Shown: positions 19,999 to 27,925 of the stretch, one piece after another
Layout of the letters: each line of letters begins with the position of its first letter
Numbering within the stretch: the first letter of the stretch is position 1
Assembly (NCBI GenBank): GCA_002325375.1
Contig: DCRZ01000006.1
Span: 498,016-562,015, forward strand
Direction: 5' to 3'
DNA: 64,000 nucleotides
Source: Rhodospirillaceae bacterium UBA1479
GTDB taxonomy: Bacteria > Pseudomonadota > Alphaproteobacteria > Rhodospirillales > Casp-alpha2
Program-made: the position numbers and the translations under genes
Notes under the pieces: generated by a model
The model's input: only the letters and a program-made list of their open reading frames with translations
Databases searched by the model: none
Told to the model about the DNA's origin: nothing

Positions 19999-21471
19999 TC
20001 AGGGTGTGACGACCTTGACCTTGGCGCCGGGCGCCAGATTGTCCCCCGGCGCAAGACCGTTAAGCGCCAGGAACCAATCCAACTTGTAGGATTCCAGCGG
20101 CATGATGTTCGCCAGCTTGTCCGGGGTGTCGCCCGGATTGACCGTCAGCACGCGCAGTTTCAAGGTCTTGACCGTCTTGGCTTCGGCTTCCGTCAGGGCG
20201 CGGAAACTGTAGGTCACGCGGCGCAGATCTTCGCTGCGACGTGGCGTCGCCTCGGGCAGGGTCAGGAACAGGAAGCGATAGATTCGGTCCTTTGCAAAGC
20301 GGATGGCGACCAGGCGCACGTCCCGAACCCCTTCCGAGGTGTCGGTGCGGGCGCTTCCCGTCGCCGCTTCCAGCCCGTTCACATCGATCCGTTCGACCCC
20401 GCGCAGGCGCCCGCCGCCCCATGAGGATACGTATGACCGCATGTCGCGGACCTGGGCTGCCTCTTTCTGCATCAGTTGATTGAACAGGATGACCGTGCGG
20501 TCCGGGCCATGGGCGGAGACCTGGGACGGCGAGTTGATCAGGTAGAAGCCGGGCGGCACCTCGAAGCGGATGCGCAGTTCCGGGTGTTCGAATACCCGGC
20601 CGTGGACCACGCCTTCCTCCGGCGAATCGCCCCACAGCATGCCGTCGATGCGGGCCAGGTAGTCCTCACGCCCGATACGCGGGTCGGCATTGGGCGGAAC
20701 CCGGGCCAGGGTGATGGCCTGGGCGATGCGGTCCGACGTGCGGGGGTGGGTCGACATGATGTTGTCCGCCGGGTCTTCGTCGGGGCGGCCGCGCACGCGC
20801 TGAGTGATCGAGGTGTGCTGCGCCATTTTGCGGAAGAAGGTTTCGAGGGTTCTGGAATCGTAGCCGGCCTTGGACATGTAGCGCACGGCCAGCATGTCGG
20901 CCTCCAGTTCCTGTTCGCGGGAATAGGACTGCAGGTAGAGCTGTCCGACCTGTCCGGCCAGGCGGTTCAGATCGCCGGGCACGCCGAATACCGACCCCAG
21001 GATGCTGGCGCCGATCAATCCCAGGTTGGTCGCCATGGCGGCCGAATAACGCTGCGCCGTGTGGCGCGCGGTGATATGGCCGATCTCATGGGCCAGGACA
21101 CCTGCCATTTCCGCTTCGTTTTCCGCCAGGGCGATCAGGCCGCGGGTGATGTAGACATAGCCGCCGGGCAGGGCGAAGGCATTGATGTTCGAATCGTTGA
21201 GGACCGTGAAGGTGAACTTCAGGTCGGGCCGGTCCGAGGCTTTGGCCAGTTTCTCGCCGACCCAGTCGACATAGGTCTGGATCGTCGGGTTCTTGTAGGT
21301 CCCGCCCATTTCCTTGAGGATTTTCGGGTGTTCCTCGGCGCCGACGCGAAGCTCGTCGGTTTCCGACATGAAGGCGGTAAAGCTTTGCTCCCCCGTTGCC
21401 GGATTGGTCGAGCAGGCCGCAGCGAACAGCAGCGGCGCGACCAGGGCCAGGGCGGAAATCAGCGGGCGCAT
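19999..21471 (-). CDS. M48-family zinc metalloprotease lipoprotein, BepA-like
   Basis: A 490-residue periplasmic lipoprotein protease. The signal ends in a lipobox with the acylated cysteine at residue 20 (FAAAC-STNP). The zinc motif HEIGH is at 128-132 and the third ligand is in EQELEADMLAVRYM near 200. The C-terminal 60 residues (LRVLTVNPGDTPDKLAN) look like a LysM-type peptidoglycan-binding module. BepA-type proteases maintain outer-membrane protein assembly. It has no TPR region as in BepA itself; the LysM-like end points to cell-wall anchoring instead. Confidence 0.88.
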   Translation of the reverse strand: MRPLISALALVAPLLFAAACSTNPATGEQSFTAFMSETDELRVGAEEHPKILKEMGGTYKNPTIQTYVDWVGEKLAKASDRPDLKFTFTVLNDSNINAFALPGGYVYITRGLIALAENEAEMAGVLAHEIGHITARHTAQRYSAAMATNLGLIGASILGSVFGVPGDLNRLAGQVGQLYLQSYSREQELEADMLAVRYMSKAGYDSRTLETFFRKMAQHTSITQRVRGRPDEDPADNIMSTHPRTSDRIAQAITLARVPPNADPRIGREDYLARIDGMLWGDSPEEGVVHGRVFEHPELRIRFEVPPGFYLINSPSQVSAHGPDRTVILFNQLMQKEAAQVRDMRSYVSSWGGGRLRGVERIDVNGLEAATGSARTDTSEGVRDVRLVAIRFAKDRIYRFLFLTLPEATPRRSEDLRRVTYSFRALTEAEAKTVKTLKLRVLTVNPGDTPDKLANIMPLESYKLDWFLALNGLAPGDNLAPGAKVKVVTP

Positions 21472-21496
21472 ATCAGCAATATAGGGAGGAACGGCA

Positions 21497-22288
21497 CTAC
21501 TTTGCCAGAACCTCGATTTGTTCCGGATGGCTGGCCTCGATCATCGGTCCGTTCCAGTTCTTGAGCCAGCCGCGCACGCGCACCTCACGGCCCTGATAGG
21601 CATCCGGCCCCAGCCCCGCGCGTTTGAACAGGCGGGCCGCCTTGCGGTCGATGCGGACCGTGAAATCCGTGCGCCAGTTGGGGCCGAAGTTCAGGTAGAT
21701 CACGCCGCGCACGTCGGCTGCGTCCGTGACCCGGCCTTCGACGACCTGGAAGGTATCGATGTCGCGGGCCAGGGCTGCGGGATCGGCGGCGCGGACCGCG
21801 TAGAACGGATGGGCCCAGATGCCGCGCCCGGCCGCGCGGGCGGTGGCTTCCAGGCGGTACATCTCGGCCGCGCGTTCCCGATTGTCGGGGAAGGTATAGA
21901 CCCGGGCCATGCCGCGCGTCAGCATTTCGCCCTGAGCCCAAGTACCGTTCTGCCCGATCAGATGAGCCAAAAGCCGACCGTGACGATCCATTCGGGCATT
22001 GCCGTAAAACAGCTGTACCGGCTGGTTCATCAGAATGGTTTCAAGCGCCGCCTTGGATTCCCTGGCCAGCGGCCATTCCTTGAAGCCGACGCGGCCCAAA
22101 GGCAGCTTTGGCGCCTGAATGCCGGTCAGGCGAACCTGCGAGGCACCGACGATATCCCGGTCGAGGAACACCGTGTCGCCGTCGACCACGGCGGCGACCA
22201 CGGCTTGTTCGCCGGGGGTCAATGAATCCTGCGCCGCCGCCGGGGCGGCCCATAGAACAAATCCGATCAGGATGGCCGTGAACTTCAT
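21497..22288 (-). CDS. Secreted thermonuclease-like (SNase-fold) protein
   Basis: A 263-residue exported protein with signal peptide MKFTAILIGFVLWAAPAAAQ and an SNase-like domain: VVDGDTVFLDRD near residue 34, VRLTGIQAPKLP near 52, and a later GMARVYTFPDNRERAAEM. In staphylococcal nuclease the catalytic residues are Arg35, Glu43 and Arg87; I see LTGIQAP in place of RLxGIDxPE, so activity is uncertain. A C-terminal OB-like part (VEGRVTDAADVRGVIYLNFG) resembles a binding domain. The start overlaps the stop of gluQ by four bases. Confidence 0.75.
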   Translation of the reverse strand: MKFTAILIGFVLWAAPAAAQDSLTPGEQAVVAAVVDGDTVFLDRDIVGASQVRLTGIQAPKLPLGRVGFKEWPLARESKAALETILMNQPVQLFYGNARMDRHGRLLAHLIGQNGTWAQGEMLTRGMARVYTFPDNRERAAEMYRLEATARAAGRGIWAHPFYAVRAADPAALARDIDTFQVVEGRVTDAADVRGVIYLNFGPNWRTDFTVRIDRKAARLFKRAGLGPDAYQGREVRVRGWLKNWNGPMIEASHPEQIEVLAK

Positions 22289-23148
22289 GGCATTGCCTCC
22301 GCCGACACGCCCGCCATGGCCCATACGTTAGCAGGTGAATGGCCGCCTGCCCGCAGACTTTCAATGGTTTCGGCCTTATCGCGTTTGGCCAAACGCTTGC
22401 CGTCGGGCCCCGCCAGAAGGCCATGATGGCGGTAGACGGGGGTGTCCAGGCCGAGCAGCGCCTGCAGCAGGCGGTGAATGTGGGTTGCCTCGAACAGGTC
22501 CTGACCCCGGGTCACGCAGGTCACGCCCTGAATGTGGTCGTCCGTGGTGACGGACAGGTGATAGCTGGTCGGCGTGTCCTTGCGTGCGAGCACCACGTCG
22601 CCGAACAATTCGGGCCGGGCGATCTGTTCGCCCTGGTCCAGATCGACCCAGGCGAGGGGGCCGGCCATCGCCGCCCCGGCATCCGTCTTGAGGCGCAGGG
22701 CATAGGCCTCGCCCGCCGCCATGCGGTCTTCGGCCCGGGCCGGGTCGAGGGCGCGGCAGGTGCCGGGATAAAGCGGCCCGTCGGGACCATGCGGCGCGTG
22801 TCCGGCAGCGGCGATTTCCGCCGCGATGTCCTTGCGGGTGCAAAAGCAGGGATAAATCAGCCCCCGGTCCCGGAGGCGACCCAGCGCCGTTATGTAATCT
22901 TCAAGATGATCCGACTGGCGGCGCACCGGGGTTTCCCAGGTCAGGCCCAGCCAGCGCAGATCCTCGACAATGCCGTCCTCGAACTCGGGCCGGCAGCGGC
23001 CCTGATCGATGTCCTCGATCCGCAGCAGGAACCGCCCGCCGTCGGCGGCCGCCTGGCTCCAGGCGATCCAGGCCGAATAGGCATGGCCCAGGTGCAGGCG
23101 GCCTGTCGGGCTTGGCGCGAAGCGGGTGACGGTGGTGTCGGCGGCCAT
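22285..23148 (-). CDS. gluQ: Glutamyl-Q tRNA(Asp) synthetase
   Basis: A 287-residue truncated glutamyl-tRNA synthetase paralogue that attaches glutamate to the queuosine base of tRNA(Asp). The HIGH-like motif is in RFAPSPTGRLHLGHAYSA near 9-26, zinc-ligand-like cysteines in YPCFCTRKD and GTCRAL, and the KMSKS counterpart is KRLAKRD near 250. It lacks an anticodon-binding domain, which separates it from GltX. It overlaps the nuclease-like gene and is divergent from the esterase gene. Confidence 0.93.
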   Translation of the reverse strand: MAADTTVTRFAPSPTGRLHLGHAYSAWIAWSQAAADGGRFLLRIEDIDQGRCRPEFEDGIVEDLRWLGLTWETPVRRQSDHLEDYITALGRLRDRGLIYPCFCTRKDIAAEIAAAGHAPHGPDGPLYPGTCRALDPARAEDRMAAGEAYALRLKTDAGAAMAGPLAWVDLDQGEQIARPELFGDVVLARKDTPTSYHLSVTTDDHIQGVTCVTRGQDLFEATHIHRLLQALLGLDTPVYRHHGLLAGPDGKRLAKRDKAETIESLRAGGHSPANVWAMAGVSAEAMP

Positions 23149-23280
23149 GGGAAGGTCTATCAGCCCTTTCTGCGGAACTGGGCGCCCTATGGCACCATTC
23201 GTTAACCATTCTGGGGTAACAAGGTGAACCGGTACCAGCCATAATACCGTTCACGTAATGGATTAAACGAGCCCGCCGCC

Positions 23281-24021
23281 ATGAGCAAATTCAAGAAGCC
23301 CGCGAAACTCGCCCCCGATCTTCCCAAGGAAGAGGATATCCCGCATCTGACGGGCCCCATGGTGCTGCCGCGTGACGGCTCCAAGCCGGAGCAGGTCGTG
23401 CTGCTGCTGCATGGCGTCGGCTCCGACGGCGACGACCTGATCAATCTGGCGACCTATTTCGGGCGGGTGCTGCCCAAGGCCGTGTTCATCGCGCCCAACG
23501 CGCCCTTCCGCTTCGACGGCGGGCCCATGGGCTTCCAGTGGTTCTCCCTTGCCGATCCGTCCAAGGAAAAGAAACTTGAGGGCGTGAAGATGGCGGCCCC
23601 CATCCTGAACGCGCTGATCGACCATCTGTTGGCCGAACTGGGCCTGGACGAAAGCAAGATGGCGCTTATCGGCTTTTCCCAGGGCACCATGATGGCGCTG
23701 CATGTCGGCCCCCGGCGGGTCAAGCCGCTGGCCGGAATCATCGGTTATTCCGGTGCCTTGGTGGGCGATGATCTTTTGGCGTCCGAGATCAAGTCCAAGC
23801 CGCCGGTGCTGCTCATGCACGGCGAGGCGGATCCCATCGTGCCGCCCGACCTGATGTACCATGCGGAAGACACCCTGAAGGCGGCGGGTGTGCCCGTGGC
23901 GGCCTATCTCTCCCCCGACCTGGGCCACGGCCTCGACGACATGGGCATCCAGTTGGGCATGGAATTCCTGGCCGAAATGTTCGGTATCGACGTTCTCGAG
24001 GTTGCCGGCCGTTCGTCCTAG
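23281..24021 (+). CDS. Alpha/beta-hydrolase, phospholipase/carboxylesterase family (YpfH-like)
   Basis: A 246-residue cytoplasmic serine hydrolase. The oxyanion region is LLLHGVGSDGDDL, the nucleophile elbow is GFSQG (near residue 138), the acid is in MHGEADPIVP and the histidine in LGHGLDD. This fits the short-chain esterase/phospholipase subfamily. The physiological ester is unknown. Confidence 0.88.
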   Translation: MSKFKKPAKLAPDLPKEEDIPHLTGPMVLPRDGSKPEQVVLLLHGVGSDGDDLINLATYFGRVLPKAVFIAPNAPFRFDGGPMGFQWFSLADPSKEKKLEGVKMAAPILNALIDHLLAELGLDESKMALIGFSQGTMMALHVGPRRVKPLAGIIGYSGALVGDDLLASEIKSKPPVLLMHGEADPIVPPDLMYHAEDTLKAAGVPVAAYLSPDLGHGLDDMGIQLGMEFLAEMFGIDVLEVAGRSS

Positions 24022-24047
24022 ACGTCGCCCGAGCCCAAGACCGCCTT

Positions 24048-25232
24048 ATGAACACCTCCCGTCTTTTCGCCGCCCTTTGTCTGTCGCTTGCTCTGTGCTG
24101 GACGGCGGCCTTTCCAGGCACGGCCATGGCGGCGGAAAACGTCGGCACGGCGAAACGCGTGGTCAACGACGTCGTCACCCGGTCGTTCGGACAGTCGGTG
24201 CAGACCGGCGACGGCCTGGTCGCCAACGAAACCGTCATTACAAAAGGCCGCAGCGCCATCGACATCCGGCTGGCCGACCAGTCGTCGTTGAGCATCGGCG
24301 AAAATTCCGAACTGATCCTGGACGACCTCGTCTACGGCCGTGATCAGAACAAGGTTACCGGTGCCTTCCGCATGATGTCGGGGGCCATCCGTTTCGCTTC
24401 CGCCGGCGTGCCCATGGATTTCCTGATCAAGACGCCGACGGCGACCATCGGCATTCGCGGCACGCAGTTCGACGTCCTGGTCAAGGACGGCAGCACCGAG
24501 GTCGCGGTGGTTGAGGGCGTGGTCGTCGTGCAGTCCCAGTTCGGCATCGCCGACGTGCGCAGCGGCCAAGTCTACCAGGTTACGACCCGTCGCGCGGCCT
24601 TTGCCGACGCGCGCTCGCCCGGCATGAGTCAGGCCATCGAGTTCATGGTGACCATGCTTGCGGACGGTGGCGGCGTCGCCCCTCAGGCCGCCCCGTACCC
24701 GCAAAAGGAAACCCGGGTGATCGTCCTGCCGCCGTTCCTGGCGAACAAGGATAAGGAAAACCTGCTGGTCGTGGACCTGCCCGCGGGCAAGGTCTATGTC
24801 GAACTCCTGCCCGGGCTTGCGCCTGTGCATGTGCGGCGGATCAAGCAACTGGTGCGACAGCAATTCTATGACGGTCTCGCCTTTCATTTCGTGCGTCAGG
24901 ATTACGTCGCAGAAACCGGGGATCCGTCGTTCACGCCGGGAGGCGGGGGCGGAACGGGGGGCAGCGGCACGGCCATTGCCGCCGAATTCTCGTCCACCCC
25001 CTTTACTGAAGGGATGGTCGGCATGTCGCGCCTCAAGAACGATCCCGACAGTGCCGACAGCCGGTTCTTCTTCGCCCTGGGGCCCACGGCGCGGACCCTC
25101 GACGGTAAGTATACGGCCTGGGGCCGGGTCGTCGCCGGGATGCAGTACCTGAAGGCGCTGAAACCCGCCAACCGGCCCAAGGCGCCGGAACGCATGACGA
25201 CCGTGCGTGTCGTCGCCGACCTCTACAAATAA
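24048..25232 (+). CDS. Secreted FecR-domain/cyclophilin-domain fusion protein
   Basis: A 394-residue exported protein with signal peptide up to about residue 28 (GTAMAAEN). Residues about 40-150 are a FecR domain: IDIRLADQSSLSIGENSEL and IKTPTATIGIRGTQFDVLV. Residues about 235-394 are a cyclophilin-type prolyl isomerase fold: LLPGLAPVHVRRIKQLV, FHFVRQDYVAETGDP, EGMVGMSRL, DSRFFFALG and YTAWGRVVAGM. Compared with CypA, catalytic Arg55 (FHR) is replaced by Phe (FHF) and Gln63 by Glu, so isomerase activity is doubtful. I know of no established protein with this pairing. It may be a periplasmic structural or sensory module. Confidence 0.85.
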   Translation: MNTSRLFAALCLSLALCWTAAFPGTAMAAENVGTAKRVVNDVVTRSFGQSVQTGDGLVANETVITKGRSAIDIRLADQSSLSIGENSELILDDLVYGRDQNKVTGAFRMMSGAIRFASAGVPMDFLIKTPTATIGIRGTQFDVLVKDGSTEVAVVEGVVVVQSQFGIADVRSGQVYQVTTRRAAFADARSPGMSQAIEFMVTMLADGGGVAPQAAPYPQKETRVIVLPPFLANKDKENLLVVDLPAGKVYVELLPGLAPVHVRRIKQLVRQQFYDGLAFHFVRQDYVAETGDPSFTPGGGGGTGGSGTAIAAEFSSTPFTEGMVGMSRLKNDPDSADSRFFFALGPTARTLDGKYTAWGRVVAGMQYLKALKPANRPKAPERMTTVRVVADLYK

Positions 25233-25380
25233 TCTTCGTGATCGGTCCCGGTGCCGCAAATCTGTAACCGGATCATGCGGTCGGCTGTCAGAAAAGGTTC
25301 ATGGCGGGAACATTTGGCGCGGAATCGCAATATGTAGTATCCTCCGCGCCATCAGGTAGGAGATATGAGGTTTCGACCCC

Positions 25381-25941
25381 GTGAGCGCTTCCGCCGAAAG
25401 CTGTCCCGCTCTCGTTCTCAACGCCGACTTTCGGCCGTTGAGCTACTTCCCCCTTTCCCTGTGGTCCTGGCAGGACACCCTCAAGGCGGTGTTTCTCGAC
25501 CGGGTCAACGTGGTGTCCGAATACGATCGGATCGTTCATTCCCCCAGCCAGGAATTCCGCCTGCCCAGCGTGATCGCGCTGAAGGAATACGTATCCATGG
25601 GCAGACGCCCGGCCTTTACCCGGTTCAACGTATTCCTGCGCGACGCCTTCCATTGCCAGTATTGCGGCGAACATTTTCCGGCCGACCATCTGACCTTCGA
25701 CCACGTCATCCCGCGCGCGCGGGGCGGGCGCACGTCCTGGTCCAACGTGGTCACCGCCTGCTCGCCCTGCAATCTTCAGAAAGGCCACCGCCTGCCTCGG
25801 CAATGCGGGATGGTGCCCCTGCGGGAACCGGAACAGCCGTCCAATTTCCTGCTGCAGGAAAACGGCCGCGCCTTCCCGCCGAACTATCTGCACGAAAGCT
25901 GGCGGGATTTTCTGTACTGGGATACGGAACTGGAGCCCTAG
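25381..25941 (+). CDS. HNH endonuclease
   Basis: A 186-residue protein of the HNH family common in alphaproteobacteria. The zinc-binding and catalytic region is CQYCGEHF, LTFDHVIPRARGGRT, WSNVVTACSPCNLQKG, with the CxxC pairs and the DH of the HNH motif visible. I take the GTG at 25381, with GAGG about ten bases upstream; an ATG at 25365 is in another frame. Members of this family are often annotated as restriction-like, but no methylase is next to it, so a DNA-repair or unknown role is more likely. Confidence 0.85.
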   Translation: MSASAESCPALVLNADFRPLSYFPLSLWSWQDTLKAVFLDRVNVVSEYDRIVHSPSQEFRLPSVIALKEYVSMGRRPAFTRFNVFLRDAFHCQYCGEHFPADHLTFDHVIPRARGGRTSWSNVVTACSPCNLQKGHRLPRQCGMVPLREPEQPSNFLLQENGRAFPPNYLHESWRDFLYWDTELEP

Positions 25942-26080
25942 GGCCCGGCCTGCACGCCCGATTTCTCCCCTATCCGCTTTTCACGCCGCCATGACCGAAG
26001 TCAAGGCGCAGGTTTCCGCGCCGCCGTATCATTGCTGCCGTAAATCGCCAACGACGGCGGTAAGGATAAGAGGTGAGGAA

Positions 26081-26725
26081 ATGAAACGTGTATTCAGCAA
26101 GCGGGCGGCGGTCGTTTCCGCCGTCGCCTTGATCGGTTGTCTGGCGGGCCCGGTTGGGCTCGACGCCAGCGAAGCGAAGCGCACCGGCGTGGTGAAGGAA
26201 CGTCACGAACTGATGGAGCGGTTCGAGGAACTGACGGAACGGCTTTTCGCCATTCGCCATGGGGAGTTGACCTACGACGCGGAGATCGTCCGCAAGGCCG
26301 CGGCCGAGATCAGGGCCAATGCGGGCAGCCATCTTGTGAAGCTGTTTCCCGACGGCAGTGGCGGCGCGCCGAGCGACGCCCTGCCCACGGTCTGGCAGAA
26401 CAAAGATTTCTTCGCCCATCTGGCGGACCGTCTGGGCGATATCGCCGCCGTCCTGGAAAAGGACGCCTGGACCAAGCCGGAAGGCGCCACGTCCCTGCCG
26501 AAAAAATGGGAAGATGTCCCGGTTATGGGCGCGGGCGGCGGCCCCGGCGCGATGATGGGACAAGGCTCAGGCCGGGGCATGATGGGACGCGGCATGATGG
26601 GGCCGGGTTCGGGCATGATGGGATCCGGTCCCGCCATGACGGCCGGCGGCTCGGTCGAAAACGACCTGTGGCATCTGGCGCATGTCTGCAACACCTGCCA
26701 TGCCGACTTCCGCAAAAAGGAATAA
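26081..26725 (+). CDS. Cytochrome c'-like monoheme protein with Met/Gly-rich insertion
   Basis: A 214-residue exported protein (signal peptide to about residue 28). The only haem motif is at the end, CNTCH with Cys203, Cys206 and His207, as in four-helix cytochromes c'. A low-complexity loop of about 45 residues rich in Met and Gly (MMGQGSGRGMMGRGMMG and onward) lies just before the last helix; Met-rich loops bind Cu(I). GGTGAGGAA stands before the ATG at 26081. It converges with the copper operon (22-bp gap), and a copper-related role is inferred from this and the methionines. Confidence 0.75.
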   Translation: MKRVFSKRAAVVSAVALIGCLAGPVGLDASEAKRTGVVKERHELMERFEELTERLFAIRHGELTYDAEIVRKAAAEIRANAGSHLVKLFPDGSGGAPSDALPTVWQNKDFFAHLADRLGDIAAVLEKDAWTKPEGATSLPKKWEDVPVMGAGGGPGAMMGQGSGRGMMGRGMMGPGSGMMGSGPAMTAGGSVENDLWHLAHVCNTCHADFRKKE

Positions 26726-26747
26726 GCCCCCGGCCCCTGGCCGTGGA

Positions 26748-27188
26748 TCAGCGGCGGGAATAGACCGCCGCCGATCCGTCGGCCTGGAATAACAGAACCT
26801 CGTAAGGCTGAGGGTTCGGGCCCTCCATGCCCGGCGAGCCGACGGGCATGCCGGGAACGGCAAGTCCCCTCGCCTTGGGTTTTTCCTGAAGCAGCCGCGC
26901 CACATCGGATGCGGGCACATGGCCTTCGATGACGTATCCGTCGATCACCGCCGTATGGCAGGACTGCAAGGGTTCGGGGACGCCGGTCATTTTCTTGATC
27001 GCCGTCAGGTCTTCCATCTCAACCGTTTTCATGTCGTGGCCGTGGTCCTTCATATGGGTGACCCAGGCGCCGCAGCAGCCGCAGTAGGGTGATTTATAGA
27101 CGGTGACCTCGGCCGCCGCCGCCATGGCGGGCAGCAGCACAACCATGGCAAGCGCCGCCAAAGCGGCGCCTAATGCCCTGAAGTTCAT
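26748..27188 (-). CDS. DUF411 periplasmic metal-binding protein
   Basis: A 146-residue exported protein with the DUF411 hallmark TVYKSPYCGCCGAWVTHM directly after the signal peptide, then SCHTAVIDGYVIEGHVPA. DUF411 proteins are commonly found in copper-resistance operons, and the CGCC and SCHT residues look like metal ligands. It is the last gene of the copper operon, 14 bp after copB. Confidence 0.85.
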   Translation of the reverse strand: MNFRALGAALAALAMVVLLPAMAAAAEVTVYKSPYCGCCGAWVTHMKDHGHDMKTVEMEDLTAIKKMTGVPEPLQSCHTAVIDGYVIEGHVPASDVARLLQEKPKARGLAVPGMPVGSPGMEGPNPQPYEVLLFQADGSAAVYSRR

Positions 27189-27202
27189 TCGTGTCTCCTT
27201 TC

Positions 27203-27925
27203 CTAGAACCAGAAGCTGACGCCCGCGACAAAACGCAGACTGTCCGTGTCCTCGCCCTCATTGCGGGCGAAATTGGCGGTGGCGCCGACCTTGCGTTCGT
27301 AATGCAGGCCGACGTAGGGGGCGAATTCGCGGCGGATTTCGTACTTCAGACGCAGGCCCGCCTCGACGGTGTTGATCCCGGCCCCGGAATGGATGCGCCG
27401 GTCCTCGGAGAACGCGACGTTGATCTCCGCCGTCGGTTGCAGGATCAGGCGTTGGGTAAGGCGCCAGTCGACTTCGGCTTCCAGGCGGGCCGACAGGTCG
27501 CCCGTTTCGCTGAGGAACAGATTGGCGTCGGTTTCCACGAACTGCTTGGCCAGGCCCTGGAGACCGATCACGCCGTAGGTGCGATCCGGGTCCGGGCGCA
27601 GGTCGTGGCGGATGCCGGCGTTGACGTCGAAGAACGTGGAGACCGGGCGGCGGTAGAGAAATTGCAGTTCGGCCTTTTCCAGGCGCTTGCCGACGGGATT
27701 CTCTCCTTCCGACTTGAACGCCAGGCGGTGATCGTCATTGCCGATCCAGGCGTTGGCGTCCCAGGCGACGACGTCGTCGCCGTCGCCGGCCCGATACTCC
27801 AACTGCTCGGCCTGGACGTGCCAATAGATCGCATCGTCCATATCCGCCGCCCGGGCCTCGGATACCGGGACGAGATGTGCCGCCGCAAGGACCACTGCGG
27901 CAATAGCTTTGTAAGAACGGGTCAT
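27203..27925 (-). CDS. copB: Copper resistance protein B (outer-membrane)
   Basis: A 240-residue exported protein of the CopB family, a predicted outer-membrane beta-barrel in copper resistance. The sequence shows alternating strands such as LEYRAGDGDDVVAWDANAW and AELQFLYRRPVSTFFDVNAG and ends in the aromatic residue pair WF typical of barrel proteins. It lacks the long Met-rich N-terminal region of Pseudomonas CopB. The ATG at 27925 overlaps the CopA stop (ATGA), so they are translationally coupled. Confidence 0.93.
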   Translation of the reverse strand: MTRSYKAIAAVVLAAAHLVPVSEARAADMDDAIYWHVQAEQLEYRAGDGDDVVAWDANAWIGNDDHRLAFKSEGENPVGKRLEKAELQFLYRRPVSTFFDVNAGIRHDLRPDPDRTYGVIGLQGLAKQFVETDANLFLSETGDLSARLEAEVDWRLTQRLILQPTAEINVAFSEDRRIHSGAGINTVEAGLRLKYEIRREFAPYVGLHYERKVGATANFARNEGEDTDSLRFVAGVSFWF

